The notes below the pieces were generated by a model. It was given only the letters and a program-made list of their open reading frames with translations, ran no database searches and was not told the DNA's origin. From Himantopus leucocephalus (Eukaryota > Chordata > Aves > Charadriiformes > Recurvirostridae), in NCBI GenBank assembly GCA_003993805.1, contig RSEF01000020.1, positions 3,174,781 through 3,238,780 on the forward strand: a stretch of DNA of 64,000 nucleotides, written 5' to 3'. Shown one piece after another: positions 14,331-28,407 of the stretch. The number at the start of each line of letters is the position of its first letter. Position 1 is the first letter of the stretch. A program made the position numbers and the translations under genes.

Positions 14331-17300
14331 AAAATGTTCTCAGCCATAACCAAAGTTAAGTCTTTGTGATTCTTTTGTTACCCACTGGCACAGCTAAAGG
14401 CAGAGATGGCTGCAATCTTCTGCTCTCTTCTAGCCAGACCGTTAGAATTGGGAGGCTCTGTTGACACTTGCATGTTTTACATTGAGCTAAAGATGTTCTG
14501 TGTACTCAGGGGAGGCAGCACTCCTGTGGGGAAAAATATTATTTCAATTTAGTAGTCCATAGGCAAGGGGCACAAAGATGCTGCGGTACTGTGATGGTCA
14601 GGCCTGAACGTGTGTTTTTACCCTTAAAGGGAGGCTTGGGCTGCCGTAAGACACCAGGATACTGAAGGGGTTAGATGAGCGAGGCCCCTGATACCGTAGA
14701 CACTTAAAAATCTCCAGAAATCCTTGGACAGAGGGCATAGGCACAAATCGACAAAATTCACATTGTCCACGCAGCCTTAATTCTAACTGGACCCAACACT
14801 TGATTGCTTCACCTTGTAGCTGTAATGGTCTTGAACTTTAAGTTTCGTAGATTTTCTGAATATTAAGAGGGAAGAGAAAGTGGTGGTTGTGTGTAAAACT
14901 TGAGAGAGTAGAGCTGAATGGATGCTAGTTGGAAATCCCTGACGTTTCTAATCTTCTGCTTCTTGAGATAAATTATAACCATCTAGGGAGCAAATGCTAA
15001 CACATCTCTGTTAGGAATACTGTTATTTTAATAGCAAAGCCGTAACTATTTTTTCTCTGCCCTTCTTTCTTGCCCTCTGCTCTGCACAGAAGGAAATCAT
15101 TAATAGCTGGAGGACAACCAGCCGTCAAACTGACTTTTTCAGCATTTGTTCTAGGTAGGAATATTAGAGGAAAACGCGATTAGGAACACAGTATTTTCTT
15201 TGTATAAATTCAATGGTATATTAAAGGAACAAAAAGTGTGTCTCACCATAAATGCTGGTACAACTTGCAGACCTGTGGTGCCAAGCTGTGGCAGTGGTTA
15301 TTGGAATGTTTCAGTGATATATTAAGAGATCTTTTCTTAGAAACTCTTAGCTCTCCTTAACACACTTTCAGCAAATGGATTTCCAATAAGCATCTACCTC
15401 CTTTCTCCTCTTCCCATTTCAAAATAAACTCTTTCAGGGCACAGTGGTGCATTTGTGTGGAAATGGCTTTGCTGAGAAATTGAAAGGCAGGATCTGGATC
15501 AGTTCCCTGCACGAGCTTTGCAATATCCCTGAAAAGTGTCGTGATCTGTATTTGGCGCCCAGAGCATTGCTTAAGCTAGTGAGGGGAAAACTAATCTCTT
15601 GCGCTTTCATTGGCAGCACTGTCTCATAGAGTGATCCTAATGGGGTGGAAATGAGCTCAGCTGCCTAATTCTGTTAAAAACATAGGCTTTTTTTCACACA
15701 TGAATGCTCATCTACTTCCTTCTAGCCTTGTTGTTAAAGCCATGGCAGCAAAGAATCAAGCCATAGTTGCCGAAGACAAAACACACTGCTTTTTTTCCAC
15801 CTCAGTTCTTTTGGTTTTATATGCAGTAACAAATGGCCAGTGCAAGAGACTTAATTCGCCCGGGAAAAAAAAAACCATTCTAAAGTATAAAGATCTTGAT
15901 GTGGACAAATGAGCCTTTCCCTAACTTTTAGGGCATGACTAACTAACTTACTCATTAGCTTTGTAATTTGAAGCAGCGCTGTAAACCTTGTTTCGCCGTC
16001 GATGTTTCAGAACCCAGAGATGAGGGCGATGCTCCCCCAGAACCAGACGTGGCTCCTTGCGGTCCAGCTTCACTTCGGCTGTGACCCGTGTGCCAAGCAG
16101 ACAGTCAGCCCCAGGGCTCCCGCGGGCGGGCTGGGCTTTGGGTCACTTACTGGTTGTGGTAACACACAGCTCTTTGGTCATGGTGAATCTCATTTCCTAG
16201 CCAGTGGAAGAGCAGTTGCCAGCTGCTGCCTGGGAGAGGTGAAGAAGGTAAGCAGAGCTGTAAATCTACCTCTGCCTTTCCCCGTGCCTGTAAATGAGGA
16301 CGTGACCGTTTCCTGTCATATAGACAGTCCAGAGTTACGCCTATACCTTTAGGTCCATGAGGGTTGACCTTCCTGTGCTCGTTAAAACCAGGGCTCAGGT
16401 TTTTAGTTCCAAGATAAGTGTACCAGTATAGGGCTTTGTAGGGAAGCTTAAAAACTGAACACCAACACGCTTTGCGTGGTCTTTATTACGTCCTTCATCT
16501 TTTTGCCTTCTGAAGACTGCAGAAAGTTTCCTCGTGGCAGACTCCAGTTCCGTTCTCTGGGGGAGCTGCGGATGTTCCGTGCGTGGGGTTGGCGATGGGG
16601 AGGGAGGATGTGTGCGTGCGTGTGGGCGTATGCACAACTTCATGAAACGATGGCCCTTGTAAGCCACTTCCGTGACTATTAATTAAATTGTGCTAATACT
16701 CTTGTAAAACTGTAGCTGGCTGCTAATCGCTTGCTTTGCTATGCAAATGAGCGGAGAAGTGGTTTAAAAGCTGTATCCCGGCCTGCACAGGATTAGGGAT
16801 TAGGGAATGGGAAGTTACAGCTTTCTATTAGAAGATAGTATTGAGCAAAAAGAGAACAGCAATAATTTGATATTCTTTGGTGAACAATCCTATTTCTTGG
16901 GGCGTTGTTTGTGGGGTGTGGGGGGGTTTGTGGTGGGTTTTTTTTAACAACAAAACCAGAAGTTCCTCAAAGTTTATGAAGCAAGAGATCTGAAGTTTCC
17001 CTGGGGGTTTTCCTGGATAAAATCAGCTCCAGTGTGAGCCTAGTGGAGACCCCACCGCCTCCTTAGCCCGTCTGTGGGAGCAGTACCTTGGCCGTTGCAG
17101 GTTCCTGCCTCCCGCAGTGCAGAGCGTGAAACAGAGAACGAACCCCGAGCACGGCTGATCATAGAGACCTGCAGTGGTACAGTGGTGCCATGCGGCAGCA
17201 GGGAGATTACAGGGACTGGGAACAATTTGCAATCATTTTAGACTTGAGTCATTTTCTGAGCAGGCAATTAATTTAGTTGCATATTTTAAAAAAAAAAATA

Positions 17301-19224
17301 AAAGGAAGGCTGCTGAGTTTAAAAAGGTATGCTTGGGCTAGAAGAAAGACTTGAATTTCAATGAGACTTTTAAAAATGTGTGTTGTGGGGTGTTAACAAG
17401 ACTGCTGTCATCCTGACGCTATGGCCTGTATGTTGAGATTACAGAAAGTCCTAGCTGGGTTAGAGGCTGCACTCTCTTTATAGGCTTGACAGTGTTTCTG
17501 AAGAACTGGTTTATCTGTATTTTCTCACACATCATGCTTGTATTGAAATCCGTTAAGAGTATTTTCTTAGTGGCATGCTGATCAGATGTAAATGGTCTTA
17601 AAGAAATGCTGGTTCTGCCCCTCACGCTCTGCTGTCCTCATACTTTCCTCTGGCATAAATTTCTTCTGCTTTATTTTCGTTTGAGTCAAAAGTACAACCA
17701 TATCGTAGGAAAAGGGCAATTGTTGAGCTAAATGCAGTGCATTGATTTTTATTCAGTGCAAATTTTTTTAATCTGTCCTCCACTATCCCAAAGTGCGTCT
17801 ATAGCATTTGGAAATGAACATTTGTTTGAATATGTGCATTCACAGAACAGCTAACTATCCGTGGTATTAAGGGCATTGCATTGCTGACTTCAGCGCCCCA
17901 GTGGAAGGAAGACATGAGCATGTAATTGGAACTAAACAGTTGGGCATAAATTGTATCTAGACCCTTTCTAAAAATGTGTTGCTGGAATGCGTTGCAACCA
18001 GTACTCAGCTGCAAGAATTTGAAAGTCTCTTGGTCTAGTTAAGGGAATAACTGGGAAAAGAAACTGGTTGATGTAGAGTTCCAGTCTCTGTCGTCTTTTC
18101 CACTAGCTGAATTTCCAACCACCTGCTCCTGAGGACTCCCCATTTGTCTAACCTTGTTATTATGGTTATGACATACTCTACTTTGCTCTAAGTAATTATA
18201 CAATCTTAGTATTCTTAGCAATTGAAGATGTCGTTGGTTTGTTTTGTGTTGTTTTTTTTTTTTTTCTCCTGCCAATATAGCGTGCTGTAGAGAGAAAATC
18301 CCTTTAGATGTCATCAGGTACAGGGAATCAACTGGTCTCCATCATACAGAGATTGCTCGTGTACGGCTACCCATAGCTGGTGAAAAAGAAAGTCAGTGCC
18401 ACTCCTGAATCTTGAGAAAAATGGACAAGCCTCACGTGGTTTAGGGTGATGAAGATATTTCAGTAGTGCCCACAAATCCAATGCTTCGTCAGCTGATAGC
18501 TGCTTCTGTCAGATCTAGAAGTTAAACTGGAAATTTCAACTCTTTTTTTTAAGAGAATTTATCTTGCCGATGGCACAGACATAAAAGGAAGCCCATTACA
18601 AATGAAGGAAAGTCTACCTGCAAGAGCAGGGCTTTCCTCTGCTACTCAGAATAGTTTGACAGACCCATAACTGTGTAGAGGAAGCCTCTCTTTTACCTAC
18701 TGTTTTGATTACCTTATTTATTTTTATTGAGATAATTTATGTTTTGTCAGGAACTAGCTTATATACGTTAGTCTCGTCTCTTCCGCTTATTCCATTTGAA
18801 GATGCAGAAGGTACAGATGCAGCAGAAGGTAAAGATGCAGAAGTACACAGAGGAAGAGGTAATAAAAATAAATGCACATGCGCAATAGTAAGGTAAATAG
18901 TTAAAATAAATATTTTATTTATACATCATAAAAGAAATTTGTGAAAAACACATTTTACTTTTGTTTGACAAAAAACAAGTGGTTTACCGCCTTTGTAATC
19001 TCACTTTCATTAGCATATTTAATTATGCTTTTGTATTTAATCATCAAAATGCTCAATAGTGTACGTTTTGTTCCCAGACACGGAATACCACTGCTATGTG
19101 TATCCGTGATAGATGTTTTTAATAAAACCAGTAATTACCCTTTATTGTTGTTTTAAATTATTATTTTTAAGTTTGTTAGGGAACAATAGCTTTAGGTATA
19201 AGAGGAAGAAAGCTTTCATTTTAC

Positions 19225-19259
19225 CATTTTGTAGTATAATGNCATTTCGTAGTATAATG
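19225..19259. repeat. 17-bp duplication around a single N (contig junction)
   Basis: The 17 bp before the N at 19242 (CATTTTGTAGTATAATG) recur right after it with one mismatch. A single N flanked by repeated ends fits two contigs that overlap but were not merged. A true tandem duplication is less likely. Confidence 0.75.
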
Positions 19260-19344
19260 AAAAAAAATCCATTGAAACAGATGCTAATAAACCTTTTTTT
19301 TTTTTAAAAAAAGTAGTGCTTAATTATCTTCAAGTTGTTTACAA

Positions 19345-19500
19345 GTGCGGATTTGGCAGCTCGGCTCGGTGTCAGCTGGAGGCAGCCCAGGTCGGTAGCG
19401 CTGCGGCCGCGTTGGGCGCAGGCTGCGCTGCGGGTTGCGGTCCCGCTCTCCGGCAGGTTTGGCTTCTCCTGGGCACCTACCGGCACGTGGGCTTATAGTC
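19345..19500. other. Small CpG-rich patch
   Basis: About 150 bp of high G+C with dense CpG (AGCGCTGCGGCCGCGTTGGG), flanked by AT-rich sequence on both sides. Too short for a standard CpG island, and no splice-bounded coding exon was seen. Confidence 0.45.
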
Positions 19501-22500
19501 CGTCAGCCTGACAGGCACGTTTTGTAACAAATTGGAAGGTCTGCCGAGTTTCTCCAACATCAGATAGATCTGGGCTCAGTTCAAAGGCGTCTGGGTTGAT
19601 TTTTCTTTTTGTTTGTTTGGTTAACAAGGTTGAACTGTGAGATCAGAGGATGTTTAATGGGTTTTGTAATATATCAAAACAAAACCAGATCAATCAAAAA
19701 ATGAAGTACGTGTGCTGTGAACTGAAGTAAAATGATCATATTAACTGTCGAGAGAGCTCGGTCCCGGGCTTATCTAAGTATGTACTCCATTATCTAACTT
19801 ATTTCATCTTTCTTTTATAATGGATTCATCTGTGTGGCAGGGCTCCTCCTTCCTCATTGTTCAGAGATTGCCATAAAATAGCCTATTTCAGTTCATCAGC
19901 CACAATGACACTTATTTCTTTGTGTATGACGTGGGGTTTAGTTGATTGTAGGTATCTCAACAAGCAGGTTGGTGGTTCTGCGATGATTTTATTGTATTGG
20001 TCTCACTCCTTTTTACTCTTTCCTCTGTTGCAAGTCTTCTCTCAGAATGTGCCTTTCTGTGTAACTGCCTGCTTTCAGCTTTGCCTGCGCTGCCTTTGGA
20101 CCAGAGGTGATACCCAAACTGTTTGGGGGGAAAAAAAAAAAATTTGGATCCAAATATTAGGGAGATGTTCTTTCTGCAGAAAAGGGCACAGCCAAAACAC
20201 TTTTACAGTATTGAAAGACTAGCGAACTCTGCTTAATCAGTGTTTTTCTCTATCATGTCTGAATAGGCATTTATACCACATTCAGGCTCGGAAGGCATTG
20301 AAATATGATGGGCAGCAGCTGGGTGAGTCGTGACGCTCAGCAAAGGATCTCTGTCACAGAAAGACATGCTGCACGTCAGGGATGGACAGAGTTGTCCGTC
20401 ATTCTGAAATGCCCACGTATAGGACATTGATGCGGAAGGTGCATATAGAACAACTCATCTGTCAGAGTCTTTGAAGAGATGAACAGCACCCACCGTGGAG
20501 TTGGTTGTTTTATCCTGAACCATCACACACACCAATTTTGCGTTTAAGGCAAAGCACTGGAATGCCGCCTTGTTTATCTTGCAACGTTTTGATAGTGGGT
20601 GTATTTCCCTCGACTTCTTTCATCCTGTGGAAATTTGAGGAGGAATGGGAAATAAAGATGACATAGAGAAGGCTTCGGCTCTAGTCTAATACCTAGAGTA
20701 AAATCATTGCCAGACAAATTACTTTACTGTTTGGTTTTTCCAGCTGTAGAACAAGAACAATGTCTTTGAAAAACACAAAGGAAACAGCCGAACTGCTGAT
20801 TCACCGTCATTAGGAGTTTTGTTGCTGTTGCATGAAAGGTGGCCACTGTCTCAGTTTATTGTGAGCAAAATATTCGATGAATTCTCAACCATTCTGTGAT
20901 ACTACCAAATGTATATTTTGTAAATTAAAATGACTTTAAATATTTTCTGGGCTACAGAGAGAGGTCGTACCGTGCTGCTAGTTGGGAGAACACAAGTTTT
21001 GGTATTCTTATCAACTACCAATGCACCCAGTCTTCTCCTTGTCTCCTCCCAGTCTGGCTAGGAGGGAAGGGATGGGGACCTTACTGGGGTGCCCAGATGT
21101 TAGTTGGCATGACTGGCCGATGAGCTCAGGTGTGAGTGTGTTAAGGGGGAAGGCAGGAATCAGATTCTCACCTATTTTCCCTTTCTTTCTCTATCTAAAA
21201 ACATCAGCTCAGGACTCGCAGAAAGCTGCTGTACCTGTCACGCTCATTTTTCTTCCCTTTGTGCATTCTCAGTCTCTGTAACCTACTGCTGGGAAACAGA
21301 ATTTAATCAGTGTCCACCTGCACTGCTAATAAACTCTGCCTCCTGCTCTCCGCAGGGTCAGGAGACATGGGCATGGGGCCTCAGACAGGTAGGGACATCT
21401 TCTGCTCAATGTCATGTCTTTACTGACAGGAACAATTTCTTGCAATTAGGCTCCTGCAGCAGGTGGTTAACCTGGGGGCAGCAGCTGATTGTCTCCATTT
21501 AACTTCACTGCTCAACTTGAGCTTCATGTTCAAACCCCACTGTTTGACCATCGCTTCCTTTCCTCTCTGGTCTCCTCTTGATGGAGGAGTATAAAGCAGA
21601 GACAATTGGTATTAATAATCTAAATCAACTTTGCCTTTCTACACCTCACCTTGAGCAGGACGACTACAGTGAACAAAATGAGACCTGTATCTTTCCATAA
21701 GGAAAGAGCAAAACCAGCCATAAAAGTCAACTTTTCTGTAAAATTGTGATAGCAGAATATGCAATCTATGAACGTTGCAGGTCACTGTTGGGTCAAAAAT
21801 GACTGGCAGGACAGCCGAAGGATCCCCGGGGAGAGTGTGTTTCCATTCGGGCCGCTGGTGCATCAGGAGCACTGCAGAAAGGTCCTTGGTCTGCCGGGTG
21901 TTTGCGGCTGCCGACGGGAGTAACGATAGGTATCGAAGCATCGGCGGGAGGTGTGGTATTGAAAAATACCGTTTGGTCCTTGATTTTGATGGGAACTTCC
22001 AAAATGTAATTAATAGTTCAACCAGGCTGAAATAGAGCTGCACGGCATTTGCACAGTGAAATCCCAGAGGCTGCAGTTTCCTTTGCATGGGTTCAGACTG
22101 GCTTTAACAGGTCGGTGGCAGCTGCTTCGGTGCTCCTGCCTCTTAGGAATTTCCTTTGGTTTTTCCAAGGGCTCGGAGCACTCAGAAAATTTTACTTCAG
22201 TTTATGGAGGTTACACCAATGTTGTCTTGTAGGTGATCTCTAAGCATTCAAGTTGGGCCCATCTGTTTCTGTCTTGCTGTGGTAGCTGTTTGTGTACAGC
22301 TGAAGTGGAGATGCACATCAGCAGCTTCTCTTATGGTAGCTAAGTGCAAGGTTAATAATTTTCAGGGTTTTCCTTGCGTTATTTGGAAGCTATAATTCCA
22401 GGAATACAAAAATGGAGCTATTTGTCCAATCTCAAATATTCACCACTACTAGAAGATGGTAGATCAATTATAAACATTTTTAGTTTTCTTGTTTCTTTTG

Positions 22501-25482
22501 GGGGAAAATCAGTCATTACAACATAATGAAAACCAGGTGATGTTAAGCAGTAGAGTCCCAGGGATGGGTACTACAAACCTTTTGAGATTGTGTACTTACA
22601 AAGCTAAAATGGGGAAGGAATTAAATGGAGAAGGTAGTAGGACCACTGCCCTTTAAAAACAACAGTACAAAATCTCATCTTTGAAAATGAGTTTCGGTGG
22701 CTCAGGCTGCAGAGGAAACAGCGTGGCAACAGGAGAACATTTTCAGAATGACATAGTCTCAGTTTTCATAAAAAGGAGGTAGAAACTGAGAGAAGGTTTC
22801 CAGGTCCAGCTTCTATTTGTTGATTTAATTCCAGTTTGGTTTCTTCCTCTCTGAACCTAAAGTTTCAATGGGTTTTACTTACTTATTTATTCCCTCTTTG
22901 CTCGGAAATCTAGAAGGCCATTAGGTGTTGAGTCTCTGCATGTGCTGCCAGAGACTCCTCGGGCTCTGGGTGTTTCTGAAACCTGCATCCCCTTCCTGCT
23001 TTCACTATGATCTACAGCATCGCGATCTCATTTTTTCACTGAAAAATCTCACATTTTAGGATTATCAGCGTGAGAAGAGATAGTCCTTGGGAGAATGTGG
23101 GATGTTCTGTGATTGTGCAGTGGGGTCTGGACTATGTTTGGAATCTGTACTTTAGTTTCGCACTTTGTAACTCAAAGTAATCTGTTAATAGGCGGGTTAC
23201 TCTGTTGAAAAGATTGTGTTGAAAAACAAAGGCCTCTTAGAGCATTTACAGTAAAATTTTGACTAGAATTAGAAACTGGTTGATACAAGACAGCTCCTAA
23301 GACTTGCAATGTTGGGTAAGAAAGGAAAGGGTCACTGTGACCAAAATGAGAAAGCAAGCTAAAAACTGCAGGTAATCTTCCATCGTCCAAGTTTTGGACT
23401 TGGTAAGATGATGCTGAATCAGAGTCATTCCTTACCCACTGATAAAGTCAGCACATCTGACACCAATAAACCAAGCACCCTCTAATTACCCATTCATTCC
23501 TTAACGTGACTGACTTAAAGAAAATAACTGTAATTGGGAAAAAAAAAAAAAAAAGACACTGTACCATTAACATGGAGGTTAATTGTCATCTTCAGCTGCA
23601 TCGTTTTCTTGCCATGAAATGTTTTTGCTGTGTCTCAGGCACATTCCGGCTTGGGGTCTGGAGTTGATTACTTGGTGTAGTGGAGTTCCGAAGGGCAAAC
23701 ACCTGCTTTTGGTTTTCTTTCCTTTCAGTGCATCTTGGAAGGAGGCTTGTGCTTACCTTCACAGTTTCAGAGGCTGGAACACTTCACAGAACCGTTCTTT
23801 TGATCACCTTACTTTTCTGTACAACTCACCTACAGCAATGTTCTCTTCGTGGGTTTTATAGTAAAGGAATGATTGTCACCTAATGCTAAGTATGTATGTG
23901 TATATTTATGCATACAAACTTTCTAATTTCTCAATTTATTTTTTTTTACCCACACAGTACTAAAGAATGTCATTTAAGAGGTGTTTTCTGGATGCTGAGG
24001 GGATGACATGACTTATACAGAATCTTAAACCACTTGCTAGCTTTAGACCCCTTGTCCTTTAATATCCATCGTATTTTGAAAGTGTTTGCATGTGTGTATC
24101 TATATAAAGATTCAGAATACTGTTCCTTTCAGAAGTAGCTATTTTCCCGTTGCCAGTCACTAGGGTTTTTTTAGAAGTAACACTGAACATGCTGGTTGTT
24201 ATAGTGTTACAGTGTGTGTATATATATTGTTATCGTGTATTTTCTGCTTCTGCATTAGTAGGTTGCAGCCAGGATGGCTGGTGCATGCTTTCCTTTCAAG
24301 AATTACTAGAAGTCTTTTTCTCCGCTTTAATTCTCTTTCAAAGAAGTGTAACTAGTATTCGGGAGTCCTTGTGACTTTTTTTGTTTCCAGGAAAATGTTC
24401 CATTCCTTTCATAGGTTAAAATCGTGAGAGAACATGAGAAGTGGGCGAAACACTAAATTGTGCTATAAATCAAGAAACTTTATGTGAAATTATGCATTTT
24501 CTAATTACCTTGCTTAGCTATATATTGAGCAAAAAAAAGCAAACGAGCTGCATAAGTTGAAGAAATGTCAGATAAACAAACTATGACATGTGTCGTATTA
24601 TTACCATCTGACAGATCTCAAACACTGATTTTACTCACTCATCCTTCATTCTTTATATGTGCATGTCTAGCGGTGCATGCATTTATATTTTATATAAAGG
24701 GCAGAGTCTGTAGTCAGAGCATTTGAGTTATGCTGTTAAAAATAAATTAAGGAACAGCAGGTGAAAATGATTCCTACACATGAATATTCAAACTGTACCT
24801 CAGTCAGATAGTGTAGAAAGAATAATAAAAAGCAGTGAAACTTTGGTGGGGCCAAGGAGTTGATGCGATCTCAAATAAAAGTTTTATTGGAGCGAGGTTG
24901 AGATGACTTAGAAAACTTAGTGAAGGAGTGGCACGATCTACTCGTGTGCCCCATTGCCAAACCATTCAAGAGTTTAAAAAATGGAAGGGGAAGCAGTCCT
25001 GGGATTGTTGGAAGTCTGACAGTCAGGCTTTTCATCTTGATTCTTACACTGTTGTACTTTAGTCTGAGAGCAGAATGGGTTTAGGGTCAGCAGGAGGGTG
25101 CAGGGGCTACGTACCTAAATTGAGAGCTGAGATCGTTCCTTCTCTGGCACGCGTGTCCTATGTATTTGCGTCACTTAGGGCTGGACTCCCCAAAGTACTT
25201 CAAGTAGAACATCAACTACTTTTTTTTTTCTTTTGGTAAGAATGAAGGAAGTGCAACTTTCACACTACTTAGCTGATGGGAATTGCGCTGCTCTTGCAGG
25301 ACTCACGGAGGTTTCACAGGAATCGGCAGCATGGCCACTGCTCGGGGCCCTATGAGAGGGCATTCTCAGGGAAAACTCAGGAGCCGGAATATATTGGTGG
25401 AGCTAGCATTAATTTGTAAAGACAAGAACATGCTTTTAGATACTCTGGCAGTATGGAAGAAGGCACAGTAATGGATGACTGA

Positions 25483-27208
<1,726 letters not shown>

Positions 27209-27318
27209 TTCCTGGACCCGTTCCCTTGGAATCCATCCAGGGAGGACCTTTTGAAGAGAAGATCTATGTTCAGTGGAAGCCTCCAAATGAGACAAATGGC
27301 ATCATTACACTCTATGAG
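27209..27318 (+). CDS. PTPRK: PTPRK exon: first part of third fibronectin type III domain
   Basis: This 110-nt internal exon follows CCCTGTAG and is followed by GTGAGG. Two bases complete Val from the previous exon and 36 full codons follow, so it ends exactly on a codon boundary (phase 0). The peptide runs from [19 protein letters not shown] to GIITLYE and forms the first strands of the third FNIII module, with the core Trp in [11 protein letters not shown] and a sequon NET. Its order and spacing after the previous exon fit the type IIB phosphatase layout, and the [14 protein letters not shown] wording is that of PTPRK. The domain is incomplete here: the remaining strands (in the family, a stretch with YPGTTYSF and the AKGFGPP loop) must come from a further exon, which was not found before 62987. 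An open frame continues about 110 nt past the donor, but this is intron. Confidence 0.93.
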
Positions 27319-28323
27319 GTGAGGAGAACAGATTGTTGTCAAGGAATACATGCCACAGGGCCCTTTTCATATGTGTTTAAGCCAATCCTGAGCTCTGAGA
27401 GATGTCAGCAGGTGCTAAAAGCAGCCTGATTAAAATAGATAAGAATCTTCAAGATACTCTGCTGCTGTCACTGAAAAAGTTTCCCGGTTCAAAAAAGAGA
27501 AAAGATTTCTCTACCAATATCTGTGGTAAAATGAGAGCCATGTATTCCCCCCATGTCTTGGCTGTTCAATTCCTGCTCTTTTTTCTTCTGTTGTATCTCC
27601 AAGGTCTGTTTTCTTTCCTTTTTTTATTGAGGTAAACTTCTGTTAGATTTTTATACCTAAATACTGCAACTAATTCCTGTCTGCCTTTCCAATAGTCATA
27701 ACGCTTCCTGACAGTCTCGGCAGAATACAGCCATTAAGTCTTATCTTACAGTGTTCTTATTGAATCTTTCAGTGATGCATCTGTGTAGCCCAACCACTTC
27801 CCCTGCCACCAAACGAACTATCCAGCAGCTTATAGGATGATCACTGACCATCCTATGCTGGATGAAGAAAAAAAAAAAAATAGTTAAATGTGATTCTAGT
27901 GTACCAGAGGAGATGTTTCTTGTTAAAGTAAGGAAGTGTTCCTGTTGTCACGTGCTTCTGGTGAGACTGCATCCGTAATGTCAGGTACACCCAAACATGC
28001 AGAAAAGGAATGTAAAAGGAGGGCTGCTTTAGAGGATCATTTGAAATGAGACACAGTCCTACAAGAGAAGGTAAAGAACTTTTATTAAATGGCAGAAAGC
28101 AGTGCACCAGTGCTGACTGAGCATGTTACAGTTCATAGGTTCAGCACTTACCACAGTACGATTAGAAAAAGTGGAAAAAATTTTGGCCTTTATGATGATG
28201 TAAAAATCCTCACTGTGGGCTTGTGCAGCGTTTTCTGATACGGAGGGGCAAGAAGCACTTTTTTGCTTTCTCTTTTACGCTGTACAAAGTTATTTTGGAA
28301 AATGCATGTGTCTTGGTTTAGGC

Positions 28324-28407
28324 ACCAGGACAGCATGGGTGCAAGAAGCAACTCTGCCGTCGCCAGTGAGGTNACCAGGACAGCATGGGTGCAAGAAGCA
28401 ACTCTGC
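28324..28407. repeat. 34-bp duplication around a single N (contig junction)
   Basis: The 34 bp starting ACCAGGACAGCATGGGTGCA occur at 28324-28357 and again at 28374-28407, immediately after the N at 28373. The left copy is followed by 15 bp not present after the right copy, so the left contig probably has a poor or allelic end. Confidence 0.75.

Noticed and set aside
21355..21391. Mini-exon-like CTCTCCGCAG...CAGACAG/GTAGGG segment
   Set aside because: It has the right splice dinucleotides, but at about 35 nt with no recognised peptide it is easily chance. It does not fit the PTPRK exon order at this place.
27319..27429. Continuation of the FNIII-3 exon's frame past 27318
   Set aside because: A donor GTGAGG follows LYE, where the family exon ends. 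The extra residues are not FNIII sequence.
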